Assembly: GCA_011526275.1 (NCBI GenBank)
Contig: WTJP01000138.1
Span: 1-7,460 of the forward strand
Origin: Candidatus Arcticimaribacter sp.
Lineage (GTDB): Bacteria > Bacteroidota > Bacteroidia > Flavobacteriales > Flavobacteriaceae
Direction of reading: 5' to 3'
Length of the DNA stretch: 7,460 nt
The position numbers and the translations under genes were made by a program. The notes beneath the pieces are model-generated. The model saw only the letters and a program-made list of their open reading frames with translations, was not told the origin of the DNA and made no database searches. Positions 1-5,864 of this stretch are shown in pieces (positions within the stretch are counted from its first letter, which is position 1; every line of letters begins with the position of its first letter).

Positions 1-1544
1 AATTGATTATCCGATCGAATTCCTCTGCGGTTGATTTTGCATTACTCAAGGATGGAAAACTAATTGAGCTCAACAAAGAGGTAGACGACAACAAATTCTC
101 GGTCGGCGATATTTTCTTCGCCAAAGTCCGAAAATCTGTTTCAGGTCTCAATGCAGCTTTTGTCAATGTAGGTCACGAAAAAGATGGTTTCTTACACTAT
201 CATGACCTCGGGCCAAAACTGCCTTCTATGTTGAAATTTATTAAACAAGCAAGTACAGGTAAAACAAGAGATTATCTGCTCAAAAACTTTAAGTATGAAG
301 CAGATATCGAAAAAACAGGAAAAGTTAGCGACATCCTGAGCTCGAACCAACACATTCTAGTTCAAGTCGTTAAAGAGCCCATTTCGACAAAGGGTCCGCG
401 CATTAGTTCAGAGTTATCTCTGGCCGGACGCTACATGGTGCTCGTTCCATTTTCAGACCGCGTTTCCATTTCACAAAAAATAGAGGACCGCGAAGAAAAA
501 AACAGATTAAAGCGCTTGGTACAAAGCATTCGCCCAAAGAATTTTGGGGTCATCATCCGTACCGTAGCAAAAGACAAAAAAGTGGCCGAACTTGACGCCG
601 ACCTTCAGCAGTTATTAGGACGCTGGAAAAAGATGTGTGCAAGTTTGTCGAAAATCAATAAATTCCCCACTAAAGTGTTGAGCGAAATCAATCGCTCTTC
701 GTCCATTTTACGGGATATTTTTGACGATTCTTTCACCGGAATCCACGTAGACGACAAAGGCCTGTTGGAAGAAGTCCAAGATTATCTTGAGACCATTGCT
801 CCAAAAAAGAAGAACATTGCCAAACTATACACCAACCACCTTCCCATTTTTGAGAAGTTTGGAATTGAGCGTCAAATTAAGACCTCTTTTGGCAAGACTG
901 TTTCTATGCAAAAAGGAGCCTATTTGGTGATAGAACATACCGAAGCATTGCACGTGATAGACGTCAATAGTGGAAACCGTTCCAATAAAGCAAAAAGTCA
1001 AGAAGACACCGCCATGGAGGTCAATATGATCTCTGCCACAGAAATTGCGAGACAATTGCGTCTTCGCGATATGGGAGGCATTATCGTGGTCGATTTTATC
1101 GACCTCGCCTCGGGAGAAAACCGGCGAAAGCTTTTTGAGCATCTCCGCGATGAGATGAGTAGTGACCGAACCAAACACAAAATCCTTCCTCCCTCGAAGT
1201 TTGGTCTCATTCAAATTACTCGTCAACGGGTTCGTCCAGAGATGAACATCAAAACCAAAGAACCCAATCCTAATATCAATGGAGAAGTCGAAGCTCCAAT
1301 TGTTTTACTTGATAAAATCAACGCAGACCTTAACAAAATTGTTAAGCATGCTAAGCATCGAAAAAAGAAGATACACCTTCACGTGCATCCTTTTATCGCT
1401 GCCTACCTCAACCAAGGCATTTTTTCCATTCGGATGAATTGGTGGTGGGAGCACAAAAAATGGGTGACAATCGTCCCCCGCGATGCTTACCAATACCTAC
1501 ACTATCGTTTTAGTGATAAAAACAATAAAGCGATACGTGCGTAA
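1..1544 (+). CDS. rng: Ribonuclease G (RNase G/E family), 5' end cut by the window edge
   Basis: This is an endoribonuclease of the RNase E/G family, which cleaves single-stranded AU-rich RNA in rRNA maturation and mRNA decay in the cytoplasm. Residues here are numbered from the TTG at position 3. An S1-type RNA-binding domain covers about residues 32-135 (FSVGDIFFAKV, AAFVNVG, DGFLHYHDLG) and carries a long insert at about 70-112. The catalytic DNase I-like region has IDVNSGNRSNKA with D320 and VVDFIDL with D364, matching the metal-binding aspartates D303 and D346 of E. coli RNase E. TRQRVRPEM (406-414) follows. The zinc-link CPxC motif that normally comes next is absent; the only Cys is in the KKMCAS segment. 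A conserved tail (HPFIAAYL, PRDAYQYLHYRF) completes the protein. The TTG is probably not the start: relatives begin roughly M-N-K-E-L-I-I, so bases 1-2 look like the end of a Glu codon and only about four codons are missing. A strong terminator follows the stop. Confidence 0.93.
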   Translation, partial: LIIRSNSSAVDFALLKDGKLIELNKEVDDNKFSVGDIFFAKVRKSVSGLNAAFVNVGHEKDGFLHYHDLGPKLPSMLKFIKQASTGKTRDYLLKNFKYEADIEKTGKVSDILSSNQHILVQVVKEPISTKGPRISSELSLAGRYMVLVPFSDRVSISQKIEDREEKNRLKRLVQSIRPKNFGVIIRTVAKDKKVAELDADLQQLLGRWKKMCASLSKINKFPTKVLSEINRSSSILRDIFDDSFTGIHVDDKGLLEEVQDYLETIAPKKKNIAKLYTNHLPIFEKFGIERQIKTSFGKTVSMQKGAYLVIEHTEALHVIDVNSGNRSNKAKSQEDTAMEVNMISATEIARQLRLRDMGGIIVVDFIDLASGENRRKLFEHLRDEMSSDRTKHKILPPSKFGLIQITRQRVRPEMNIKTKEPNPNINGEVEAPIVLLDKINADLNKIVKHAKHRKKKIHLHVHPFIAAYLNQGIFSIRMNWWWEHKKWVTIVPRDAYQYLHYRFSDKNNKAIRA

Positions 1545-1549
1545 AAACC

Positions 1550-1581
1550 AAGCGGCATTCCTTTAGAATGCCGCTTTTTTT
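1550..1581 (+). terminator. Intrinsic terminator after rng
   Basis: A perfect stem pairs AGCGGCATTC (1551-1560) with GAATGCCGCT (1566-1575) around a 5-nt CTTTA loop. One more A-T pair extends it to 11 bp, and the T run at 1575-1581 follows directly. It lies 5 bp after the rng stop codon and before the recX promoter, so it should end the rng transcript and insulate recX. An A run just before the stem could give weak function in the other direction. Confidence 0.9.
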
Positions 1582-1592
1582 GTGGAATAAAG

Positions 1593-1600
1593 TATCTTCG
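1593..1600 (+). promoter_or_regulatory. Putative -7 promoter box of recX (leaderless type)
   Basis: TATCTTCG matches the Bacteroidota -7 consensus TAnnTTTG at all but one position. It ends 4 bp before the recX ATG, so the transcript would start at or very near the start codon. No TTG -33 element is visible at the usual distance because that stretch is the rng terminator stem. The nearest TTTG (1579-1582) is too close. The box is supported mainly by its position and by the same arrangement before the gene at 7075. Confidence 0.5.
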
Positions 1601-1604
1601 TAGC

Positions 1605-2084
1605 ATGCAAAAACAACGGGTATTTACCCTCGAAGAAGCGCAAAAAAAGCTAGAACACTACTGTGCCTACCAAGAGCGATGCCACCAGGAGGTAGAGCAA
1701 AAACTTCGGCAAATGAAGATGATTCCCACGGCTATTGACCGCATTATTGGGCACCTCATCGAACACAACTACCTCAATGAAAGCCGCTTTGCCCAAAGTT
1801 TTGCCCGCGGGAAATTCCGTATAAAAAAATGGGGGAAAGAACGCATTTTGCGGGAGTTGAAACTGCGCAATATCTCGCCCTACAACATCCGACTGGCTTT
1901 TAGAGAAATTCCTGAAGCAGATTACCTTTCCACCCTAGAAAGCTTGGCCGATAAATTTTGGCTTGCCAATGCTTCCCGCGAAAAACAACTGCAGAAAAAG
2001 AAAGTCTACAACGCCTTGCGCTACCGCGGCTGGGAAAGTGAACTTATTTTTGCAGAAATTAAGCGTTTAGAAAACGACCTGTAG
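1605..2084 (+). CDS. recX: Regulatory protein RecX
   Basis: RecX binds RecA filaments on single-stranded DNA and limits their growth, tuning recombination and the SOS response in the cytoplasm. The 159-residue product has the normal length and the all-helical three-repeat layout of the family. An N-terminal helix (about 8-38) is followed by the diagnostic block LNESRFAQSFARGKFRIKKWG at about 57-77, then ILRELKLRNIS (81-91). A final repeat ends in KVYNALRYRGWESELI (about 133-148). The ATG at 1605 puts the protein start where the family begins and lies 5 bp after a -7-like box, so translation may be leaderless; no Shine-Dalgarno sequence is visible. recA is not in the window. The terminator upstream makes recX a separate unit from rng. 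Its last 18 bp overlap the 3' end of the convergent receptor gene on the opposite strand, and I see no dedicated terminator after it. Confidence 0.93.
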   Translation: MQKQRVFTLEEAQKKLEHYCAYQERCHQEVEQKLRQMKMIPTAIDRIIGHLIEHNYLNESRFAQSFARGKFRIKKWGKERILRELKLRNISPYNIRLAFREIPEADYLSTLESLADKFWLANASREKQLQKKKVYNALRYRGWESELIFAEIKRLENDL

Positions 2085-3884
2085 GCCTAAAAGACCGTTG
2101 CCCAAGGGCATGGGAACCAAGTTGCTTTCGCTATACACTTCGTTGAAGATGTTGTTGGCCATAAAGCTCACGACCAAATCTTTTAACTGCCACTGTATTC
2201 CAAAATCCACCACTTGATAGGCCTCTTGTAATGGACGTTCGGCATGTTTAATGGCGATATTCCCACGGAGGTTTTTGGTGATACTCCCACGGTAATTAAG
2301 CGTTAAATGATGACGCAAACTGTTGATGGTATAGCGTGAAAAAGCCAGATTAATCGCTTTTACATCGTCGTTTAAATAGGTATATCCCAATGAAAATTGC
2401 TGGGCTTGTTGCCCAATGGTAAACTGTGTATTGGCTTCTACTTCTACCCCTGTTGTATTGACCTTACGGATGTTGGTCGCTTCAAAGCGTCCTTCTTCGC
2501 TTGGTCGTACATAGTCGATTAAGTTCTCTGCCGCACGGTGGAAAACCGCAGTAGTCAATTGAAATCCATTGGTGTTCCAACGCCAACCCAATTCGGTGGT
2601 TAATGCCTCTTCAGGCTTTAAATCTTCATTCCCCAAGGTAGTGGGATCGCTGTAATACAAATCGGTAAAGGTGGGAATGCGGTAGGTATAACCTGCATTG
2701 GCGTATAATCGTGCGCTGTCGCTTAAACGGTACCCAATATCTACTCCAGGGAAGAATTGCGTTCCAAAATCGGTATAGTTGGTTAGCGCCAAACCTGGCG
2801 TAATATCGAGGGCATTGTCGAGCAGTTGAAAACGATGCTCAGCAAAGAGGGTCGTCATGATGCGATCGCGATCACCTAGATTATTACTGGCGATACTCAC
2901 ACGGGCGACATCTACCCCTAGTCCTGTGGTTCCAAGTGCATTGGAATTCGATGCGTCGAGGGCGGCACCCACTTTATGGGTGATGTGCAAGTTGCGGTAA
3001 ATGGATGGGTTACTACGTACAAAAATATACTCGTCTTGACCTCTTCTCCAGTAGACTCTAGGCTTCAATAGCCAATTCCCTTTATTGATGCGAGAAGAAA
3101 AAGCCAAAAGACTTCCTTGGGTTTCTTCATATTGATCGGCATAGGTCGGCAAAGCATAGAAACCATTGGCGCCAAATTTACGTTCAGAAAAGGAGGCTAT
3201 AAATTCAATGGGAGTCTTGTCTTTATTGAATTCCCCTTTTAAGAAAAATTGTTCGTTGGTAAAATCGGTATTGTAGCGATAACCTTCTGCAGTCTTGCGC
3301 GTGTAGTGGGCAATAATCCCTGCTTTTTCGTTCGATGAACCAAGGGTGAATTCCGTGTTAAACTGACCAAAAGAACCCGCCTGAGCGGTTACAATACCAT
3401 TGGTGTCAATAGATGATTTGGTCACAATATTGATCGCTCCAGTAAAGGCATTTTGGCCAAATACGCGTGCGGCAGGACCTTTTACAATTTCAATGCGTTC
3501 GATCACTTCTAGCGGTAAAGCTAGGTTCATACTGTGATGTCCAGTTTGTGCATCGTCGAGTTTTACACCGTCGATGAGTAATAAGGTTTGATCGAAACTT
3601 CCCCCGCGAATGTAAAGATCGGCTTGCATACCCGCGATCCCGCGACGACGAATGTCAATCCCGGCTACCTGCTGCAACAAGTCTGCCACCGTGGTTACCC
3701 CCGATTGGCGAATCGCAGCCTTGCTGATGATTTGAATGGTTCGTGCATTTTCCTGAAGCGGAAGGTCAATACGGGTCGAAGAAACAATGACCTCGTTGAG
3801 TTGTTTTGTGGCAATACTGTCTTTGGCCTGTTGAGCCATTAAAATTTGAGCACAACAGAATACAGCTAGAATTGAAATTCGCAT
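2067..3884 (-). CDS. TonB-dependent outer-membrane receptor (BtuB/CirA-like)
   Basis: This is a complete 605-residue TonB-dependent receptor that would import a scarce ligand (iron chelate, cobalamin or similar) across the outer membrane using ExbB-ExbD-TonB energy. A signal peptide occupies about residues 1-17, with likely cleavage after LMA. A TonB-box-like segment, LNEVIVSSTR, lies at 29-38. The plug domain (about 45-155) shows VADLLQQVAGIDIRRRG, YIRGGSFDQTLLLIDGV, IERIEIVKGPAARVFGQNAF and GAINIVTK. The rest is a 22-strand-type beta-barrel region with alternating polar and aromatic residues. It ends in LGLQVVF, with the terminal Phe expected for outer-membrane barrel assembly. The length resembles BtuB-type receptors rather than SusC proteins, which carry an extra N-terminal domain; no SusD partner is adjacent. 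The ligand cannot be told from the sequence. The gene starts 47 bp after atpC with no clear promoter or terminator between, so read-through from atpDC is possible. Its 3' end overlaps recX by 18 bp. Confidence 0.92.
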   Translation of the reverse strand: MRISILAVFCCAQILMAQQAKDSIATKQLNEVIVSSTRIDLPLQENARTIQIISKAAIRQSGVTTVADLLQQVAGIDIRRRGIAGMQADLYIRGGSFDQTLLLIDGVKLDDAQTGHHSMNLALPLEVIERIEIVKGPAARVFGQNAFTGAINIVTKSSIDTNGIVTAQAGSFGQFNTEFTLGSSNEKAGIIAHYTRKTAEGYRYNTDFTNEQFFLKGEFNKDKTPIEFIASFSERKFGANGFYALPTYADQYEETQGSLLAFSSRINKGNWLLKPRVYWRRGQDEYIFVRSNPSIYRNLHITHKVGAALDASNSNALGTTGLGVDVARVSIASNNLGDRDRIMTTLFAEHRFQLLDNALDITPGLALTNYTDFGTQFFPGVDIGYRLSDSARLYANAGYTYRIPTFTDLYYSDPTTLGNEDLKPEEALTTELGWRWNTNGFQLTTAVFHRAAENLIDYVRPSEEGRFEATNIRKVNTTGVEVEANTQFTIGQQAQQFSLGYTYLNDDVKAINLAFSRYTINSLRHHLTLNYRGSITKNLRGNIAIKHAERPLQEAYQVVDFGIQWQLKDLVVSFMANNIFNEVYSESNLVPMPLGNGLLGLQVVF

Positions 3885-3931
3885 AATGGTTTGATTTTGT
3901 AGGTTGATTTGGAGGAACGAAGGGCAACTGC

Positions 3932-4210
3932 TTAGTCGCTCAACAAGATAATTTTGTTGTCGCTTACCTCAACAGTTCCTGAAGTAATGGTGTAAAGTGT
4001 TTCGTCTTTAGCGACCGATTCGAATTGGTCTTTAATGCTTTCGTCTAAGCTAATGCTTCCCTTGATTTTAACTACTCCTGCTTGGAGGGTAGAAACAATA
4101 GGAGCGTGGTTTTCCAACAATTGGAAACTCCCATTGGTTCCGGGGAGGGTGAGGGCTTCAATCTCCCCGGAAAATAAGGTGGCTTCTGGTGAAATAATTT
4201 CCAAGTACAT
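3932..4210 (-). CDS. atpC: ATP synthase F1 epsilon subunit, short form
   Basis: The epsilon subunit sits on the rotating central stalk of the F1Fo ATP synthase with gamma and contacts the c-ring. The 92-residue product starts with the typical MYLEIISPEATLFSGEIEAL and has LPGTNGSFQLLENHAPIVSTLQ (about 22-43), a hallmark of the N-terminal beta-sandwich. It ends at DNKIILLSD, where the sandwich ends. The C-terminal two-helix domain present in E. coli epsilon (139 residues) is missing. The stop codon is clean, so this looks like a natural short form, as I recall from other Bacteroidota, rather than a truncation. It lies 3 bp after atpD. Its start has a purine-rich GAAGAG about 10 bp upstream inside the end of atpD, consistent with coupled translation. 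Without the helical domain, epsilon-mediated inhibition of ATP hydrolysis as known from E. coli should not operate. Confidence 0.93.
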   Translation of the reverse strand: MYLEIISPEATLFSGEIEALTLPGTNGSFQLLENHAPIVSTLQAGVVKIKGSISLDESIKDQFESVAKDETLYTITSGTVEVSDNKIILLSD

Positions 4211-4213
4211 GTC

Positions 4214-5722
4214 TTACTCTTCAGATAACATTCTTTCTCCAGCTTCAATGGCTTCTTCGATCGAACCTTTTAAGTTAAAGGCTGCTTCAGGAATGTGGTC
4301 TAATTCCCCATCCATGATCATGTTGAACCCTTTGATGGTTTCTTTAATATCTACAAGAACTCCTGGGATTCCCGTAAACTGCTCGGCTACGTGGAAAGGT
4401 TGCGACAAGAAACGCTGCACACGACGCGCGCGTGATACGGCTAACTTATCTTCCTCTGAAAGTTCTTCCATCCCCAAGATGGCGATGATATCTTGTAATT
4501 CTTTATAGCGCTGTAACAACTCCTTAACGCGTTGTGCACAGTTGTAGTGATCGTCTCCTAAGATTTCTGGCGTAAGGATACGTGAAGTAGAATCCAATGG
4601 ATCTACAGCTGGGTAAATTCCGAGCTCGGCAATTTTACGCGACAATACAGTAGTTGCATCTAAGTGGGCGAAAGTGGTCGCTGGTGCAGGATCCGTCAAG
4701 TCATCTGCTGGTACATATACTGCTTGTACCGATGTAATGGATCCTTTTTTGGTCGATGTAATACGCTCTTGCATGGCTCCCATTTCTGTGGCCAAGGTGG
4801 GCTGATATCCTACCGCAGAAGGCATACGTCCTAACAGTGCCGATACCTCTGATCCTGCTTGTGTAAAACGGAAGATGTTATCGACGAAGAAAAGAACGTC
4901 TTTCCCTTGTCCGTCTCCAGCACCATCACGGAAATACTCAGCAATAGTCAAACCAGAAAGGGCTACACGTGCACGTGCTCCTGGGGGCTCGTTCATTTGT
5001 CCAAAAACAAAGGTTGCTTTTGAATCTTTCATAGCGGCTTTATCTACCTTGGTAAGGTCCCAGCCTCCTTCTTCCATGGAGTGCATAAAGTCATCTCCAT
5101 ATTTTATAATTCCAGACTCCAACATCTCGCGCAACAAGTCGTTTCCTTCACGTGTACGCTCACCAACTCCAGCAAATACAGAGAGACCTCCGTGCCCTTT
5201 GGCAATGTTGTTAATCAATTCCTGAATCAATACTGTTTTCCCTACACCTGCTCCACCAAAGAGACCAATTTTACCTCCTTTGGCGTAAGGCTCGATCAAG
5301 TCGATTACCTTAATCCCGGTAAACAAGACCTCAGTCGAAGTTGATAATTCGTCAAAGGCAGGAGCTTCACGGTGAATGGGTAGTCCGTCTTCACCAGCTT
5401 TGGGTAAATTACCTAAACCGTCAATGGCGTCTCCAATAACGTTGAAAAGACGACCATAAACCTCATCTCCAATGGGCATTTGAATGGGGTTCCCCGTTGC
5501 GGTAACGACTGCTCCACGGCTAAGACCGTCGGTCGAATCCATCGAAATGGTACGAACAGTATCTTCACCAATGTGAGATTGTACTTCTAAAACGAGCGTT
5601 CCGCCAGCGGCTTGAACCTCAAGAGAATCATAAATGCGTGGAAGTGTGTTTTCTTTTCCTTCGAAAACAACGTCTACAACAGGTCCGATTATTTGTGCGA
5701 TTTTTCCTGTACTAGATGCCAT
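4214..5722 (-). CDS. atpD: ATP synthase F1 beta subunit
   Basis: The beta subunit carries the catalytic nucleotide sites of the F1Fo ATP synthase (three copies alternating with alpha) on the inner face of the cytoplasmic membrane. The 502-residue product is complete. It shows the N-terminal barrel (1-85), the Walker A motif GGAGVGKT (156-163), GERTREGNDL with the catalytic Glu188 and Arg189 (E. coli E181, R182), Walker B VLFFVD (276-281), GIYPAVDPLDSTSR with the adenine-stacking Tyr370, and EELSEED (419-425), the torque-coupling loop whose first residue is Asp in E. coli. Compared with E. coli there is an insert of about 27 residues between REM (198-200) and VFGQMNEPPG (about 239-248), and a shorter one before Walker B (AGDGQG, 268-273). 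Both look lineage-typical. The gene is followed after 3 bp by atpC; the other ATP synthase genes are not here, consistent with the split atp clusters of Bacteroidota. A perfect TAnnTTTG box lies 35 bp upstream of the ATG. Confidence 0.98.
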   Translation of the reverse strand: MASSTGKIAQIIGPVVDVVFEGKENTLPRIYDSLEVQAAGGTLVLEVQSHIGEDTVRTISMDSTDGLSRGAVVTATGNPIQMPIGDEVYGRLFNVIGDAIDGLGNLPKAGEDGLPIHREAPAFDELSTSTEVLFTGIKVIDLIEPYAKGGKIGLFGGAGVGKTVLIQELINNIAKGHGGLSVFAGVGERTREGNDLLREMLESGIIKYGDDFMHSMEEGGWDLTKVDKAAMKDSKATFVFGQMNEPPGARARVALSGLTIAEYFRDGAGDGQGKDVLFFVDNIFRFTQAGSEVSALLGRMPSAVGYQPTLATEMGAMQERITSTKKGSITSVQAVYVPADDLTDPAPATTFAHLDATTVLSRKIAELGIYPAVDPLDSTSRILTPEILGDDHYNCAQRVKELLQRYKELQDIIAILGMEELSEEDKLAVSRARRVQRFLSQPFHVAEQFTGIPGVLVDIKETIKGFNMIMDGELDHIPEAAFNLKGSIEEAIEAGERMLSEE

Positions 5723-5757
5723 GTGATTTTTGTTTAGCTATAGTGGTAATTCGGGTG

Positions 5758-5765
5758 CAAATATA
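5758..5765 (-). promoter_or_regulatory. Putative -7 promoter box of atpDC
   Basis: Read on the minus strand this is TATATTTG, a perfect match to the Bacteroidota -7 consensus TAnnTTTG. It predicts a 5' leader of about 30 nt before the atpD ATG. The leader is A-rich (AACAAAAATCAC just before ATG) and lacks a Shine-Dalgarno sequence. No good TTG -33 element is present 17-23 bp upstream; only a T-rich GTTTTAC lies nearby. Confidence 0.6.
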
Positions 5766-5806
5766 GTCTTTCCTCCTGTAAAACGCTTTTAGAATAGATT
5801 AATTTT

Positions 5807-5820
5807 CACCTTTTTTGGTG
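5807..5820. repeat. Small inverted repeat in the divergent promoter region
   Basis: CACC (5807-5810) and GGTG (5817-5820) flank a T6 tract, giving a short dyad centred between the atpD and acyltransferase promoters. It overlaps the TTTG that I assign as the -33 element of the acyltransferase promoter. It could be an operator half-site pair or chance; with four-base arms it is weak evidence on its own. Confidence 0.25.
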
Positions 5821-5845
5821 CATTTTTTAGGGAATTTTATCTTTA
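5814..5845 (+). promoter_or_regulatory. Putative promoter of the acyltransferase gene
   Basis: A TTTG -33 element (5814-5817) is followed after 20 bp by TATCTTTA (5838-5845), one base from the TAnnTTTG -7 consensus. The spacing is within the usual Flavobacterium range. The predicted transcript would start near 5851, leaving a leader of about 14 nt before the ATG at 5865 with no strong ribosome-binding site. This is the only promoter in the window with both elements recognisable. Confidence 0.6.
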
Positions 5846-5864
5846 CCTAATCCAGTCCAAGAAC

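Noticed and set aside
2099..2110. TGCCC-AA-GGGCA palindrome just after recX, considered as a terminator; also TAGGCCTA at 2082-2089
   Set aside because: The loop would be only two bases, no T tract follows, and the sequence encodes conserved C-terminal residues of the receptor. The 8-bp TAGGCCTA palindrome is likewise part of coding sequence.
3827..3884. Possible lipoprotein signal in the receptor because of two Cys residues (10, 11) in the leader
   Set aside because: The residues before the Cys (AVFC, VFCC) do not fit a lipobox, which needs a small residue at -1 and usually Leu at -3. A normal signal peptide cleaved after LMA fits better.
4035..4508. A 157-codon plus-strand ORF antisense to atpC and atpD
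   Set aside because: It spans two well-supported genes on the other strand, has no recognisable domain and is Ser-rich as expected from the complement of these codons. The same applies to the antisense ORFs at 825-1226, 3588-3842 and 4875-5225.
5770..5778. AGGAGG-like sequence on the minus strand upstream of atpD, considered as a ribosome-binding site
   Set aside because: It is about 50 bp from the atpD ATG and lies upstream of the -7 box, so it should not be in the transcript.
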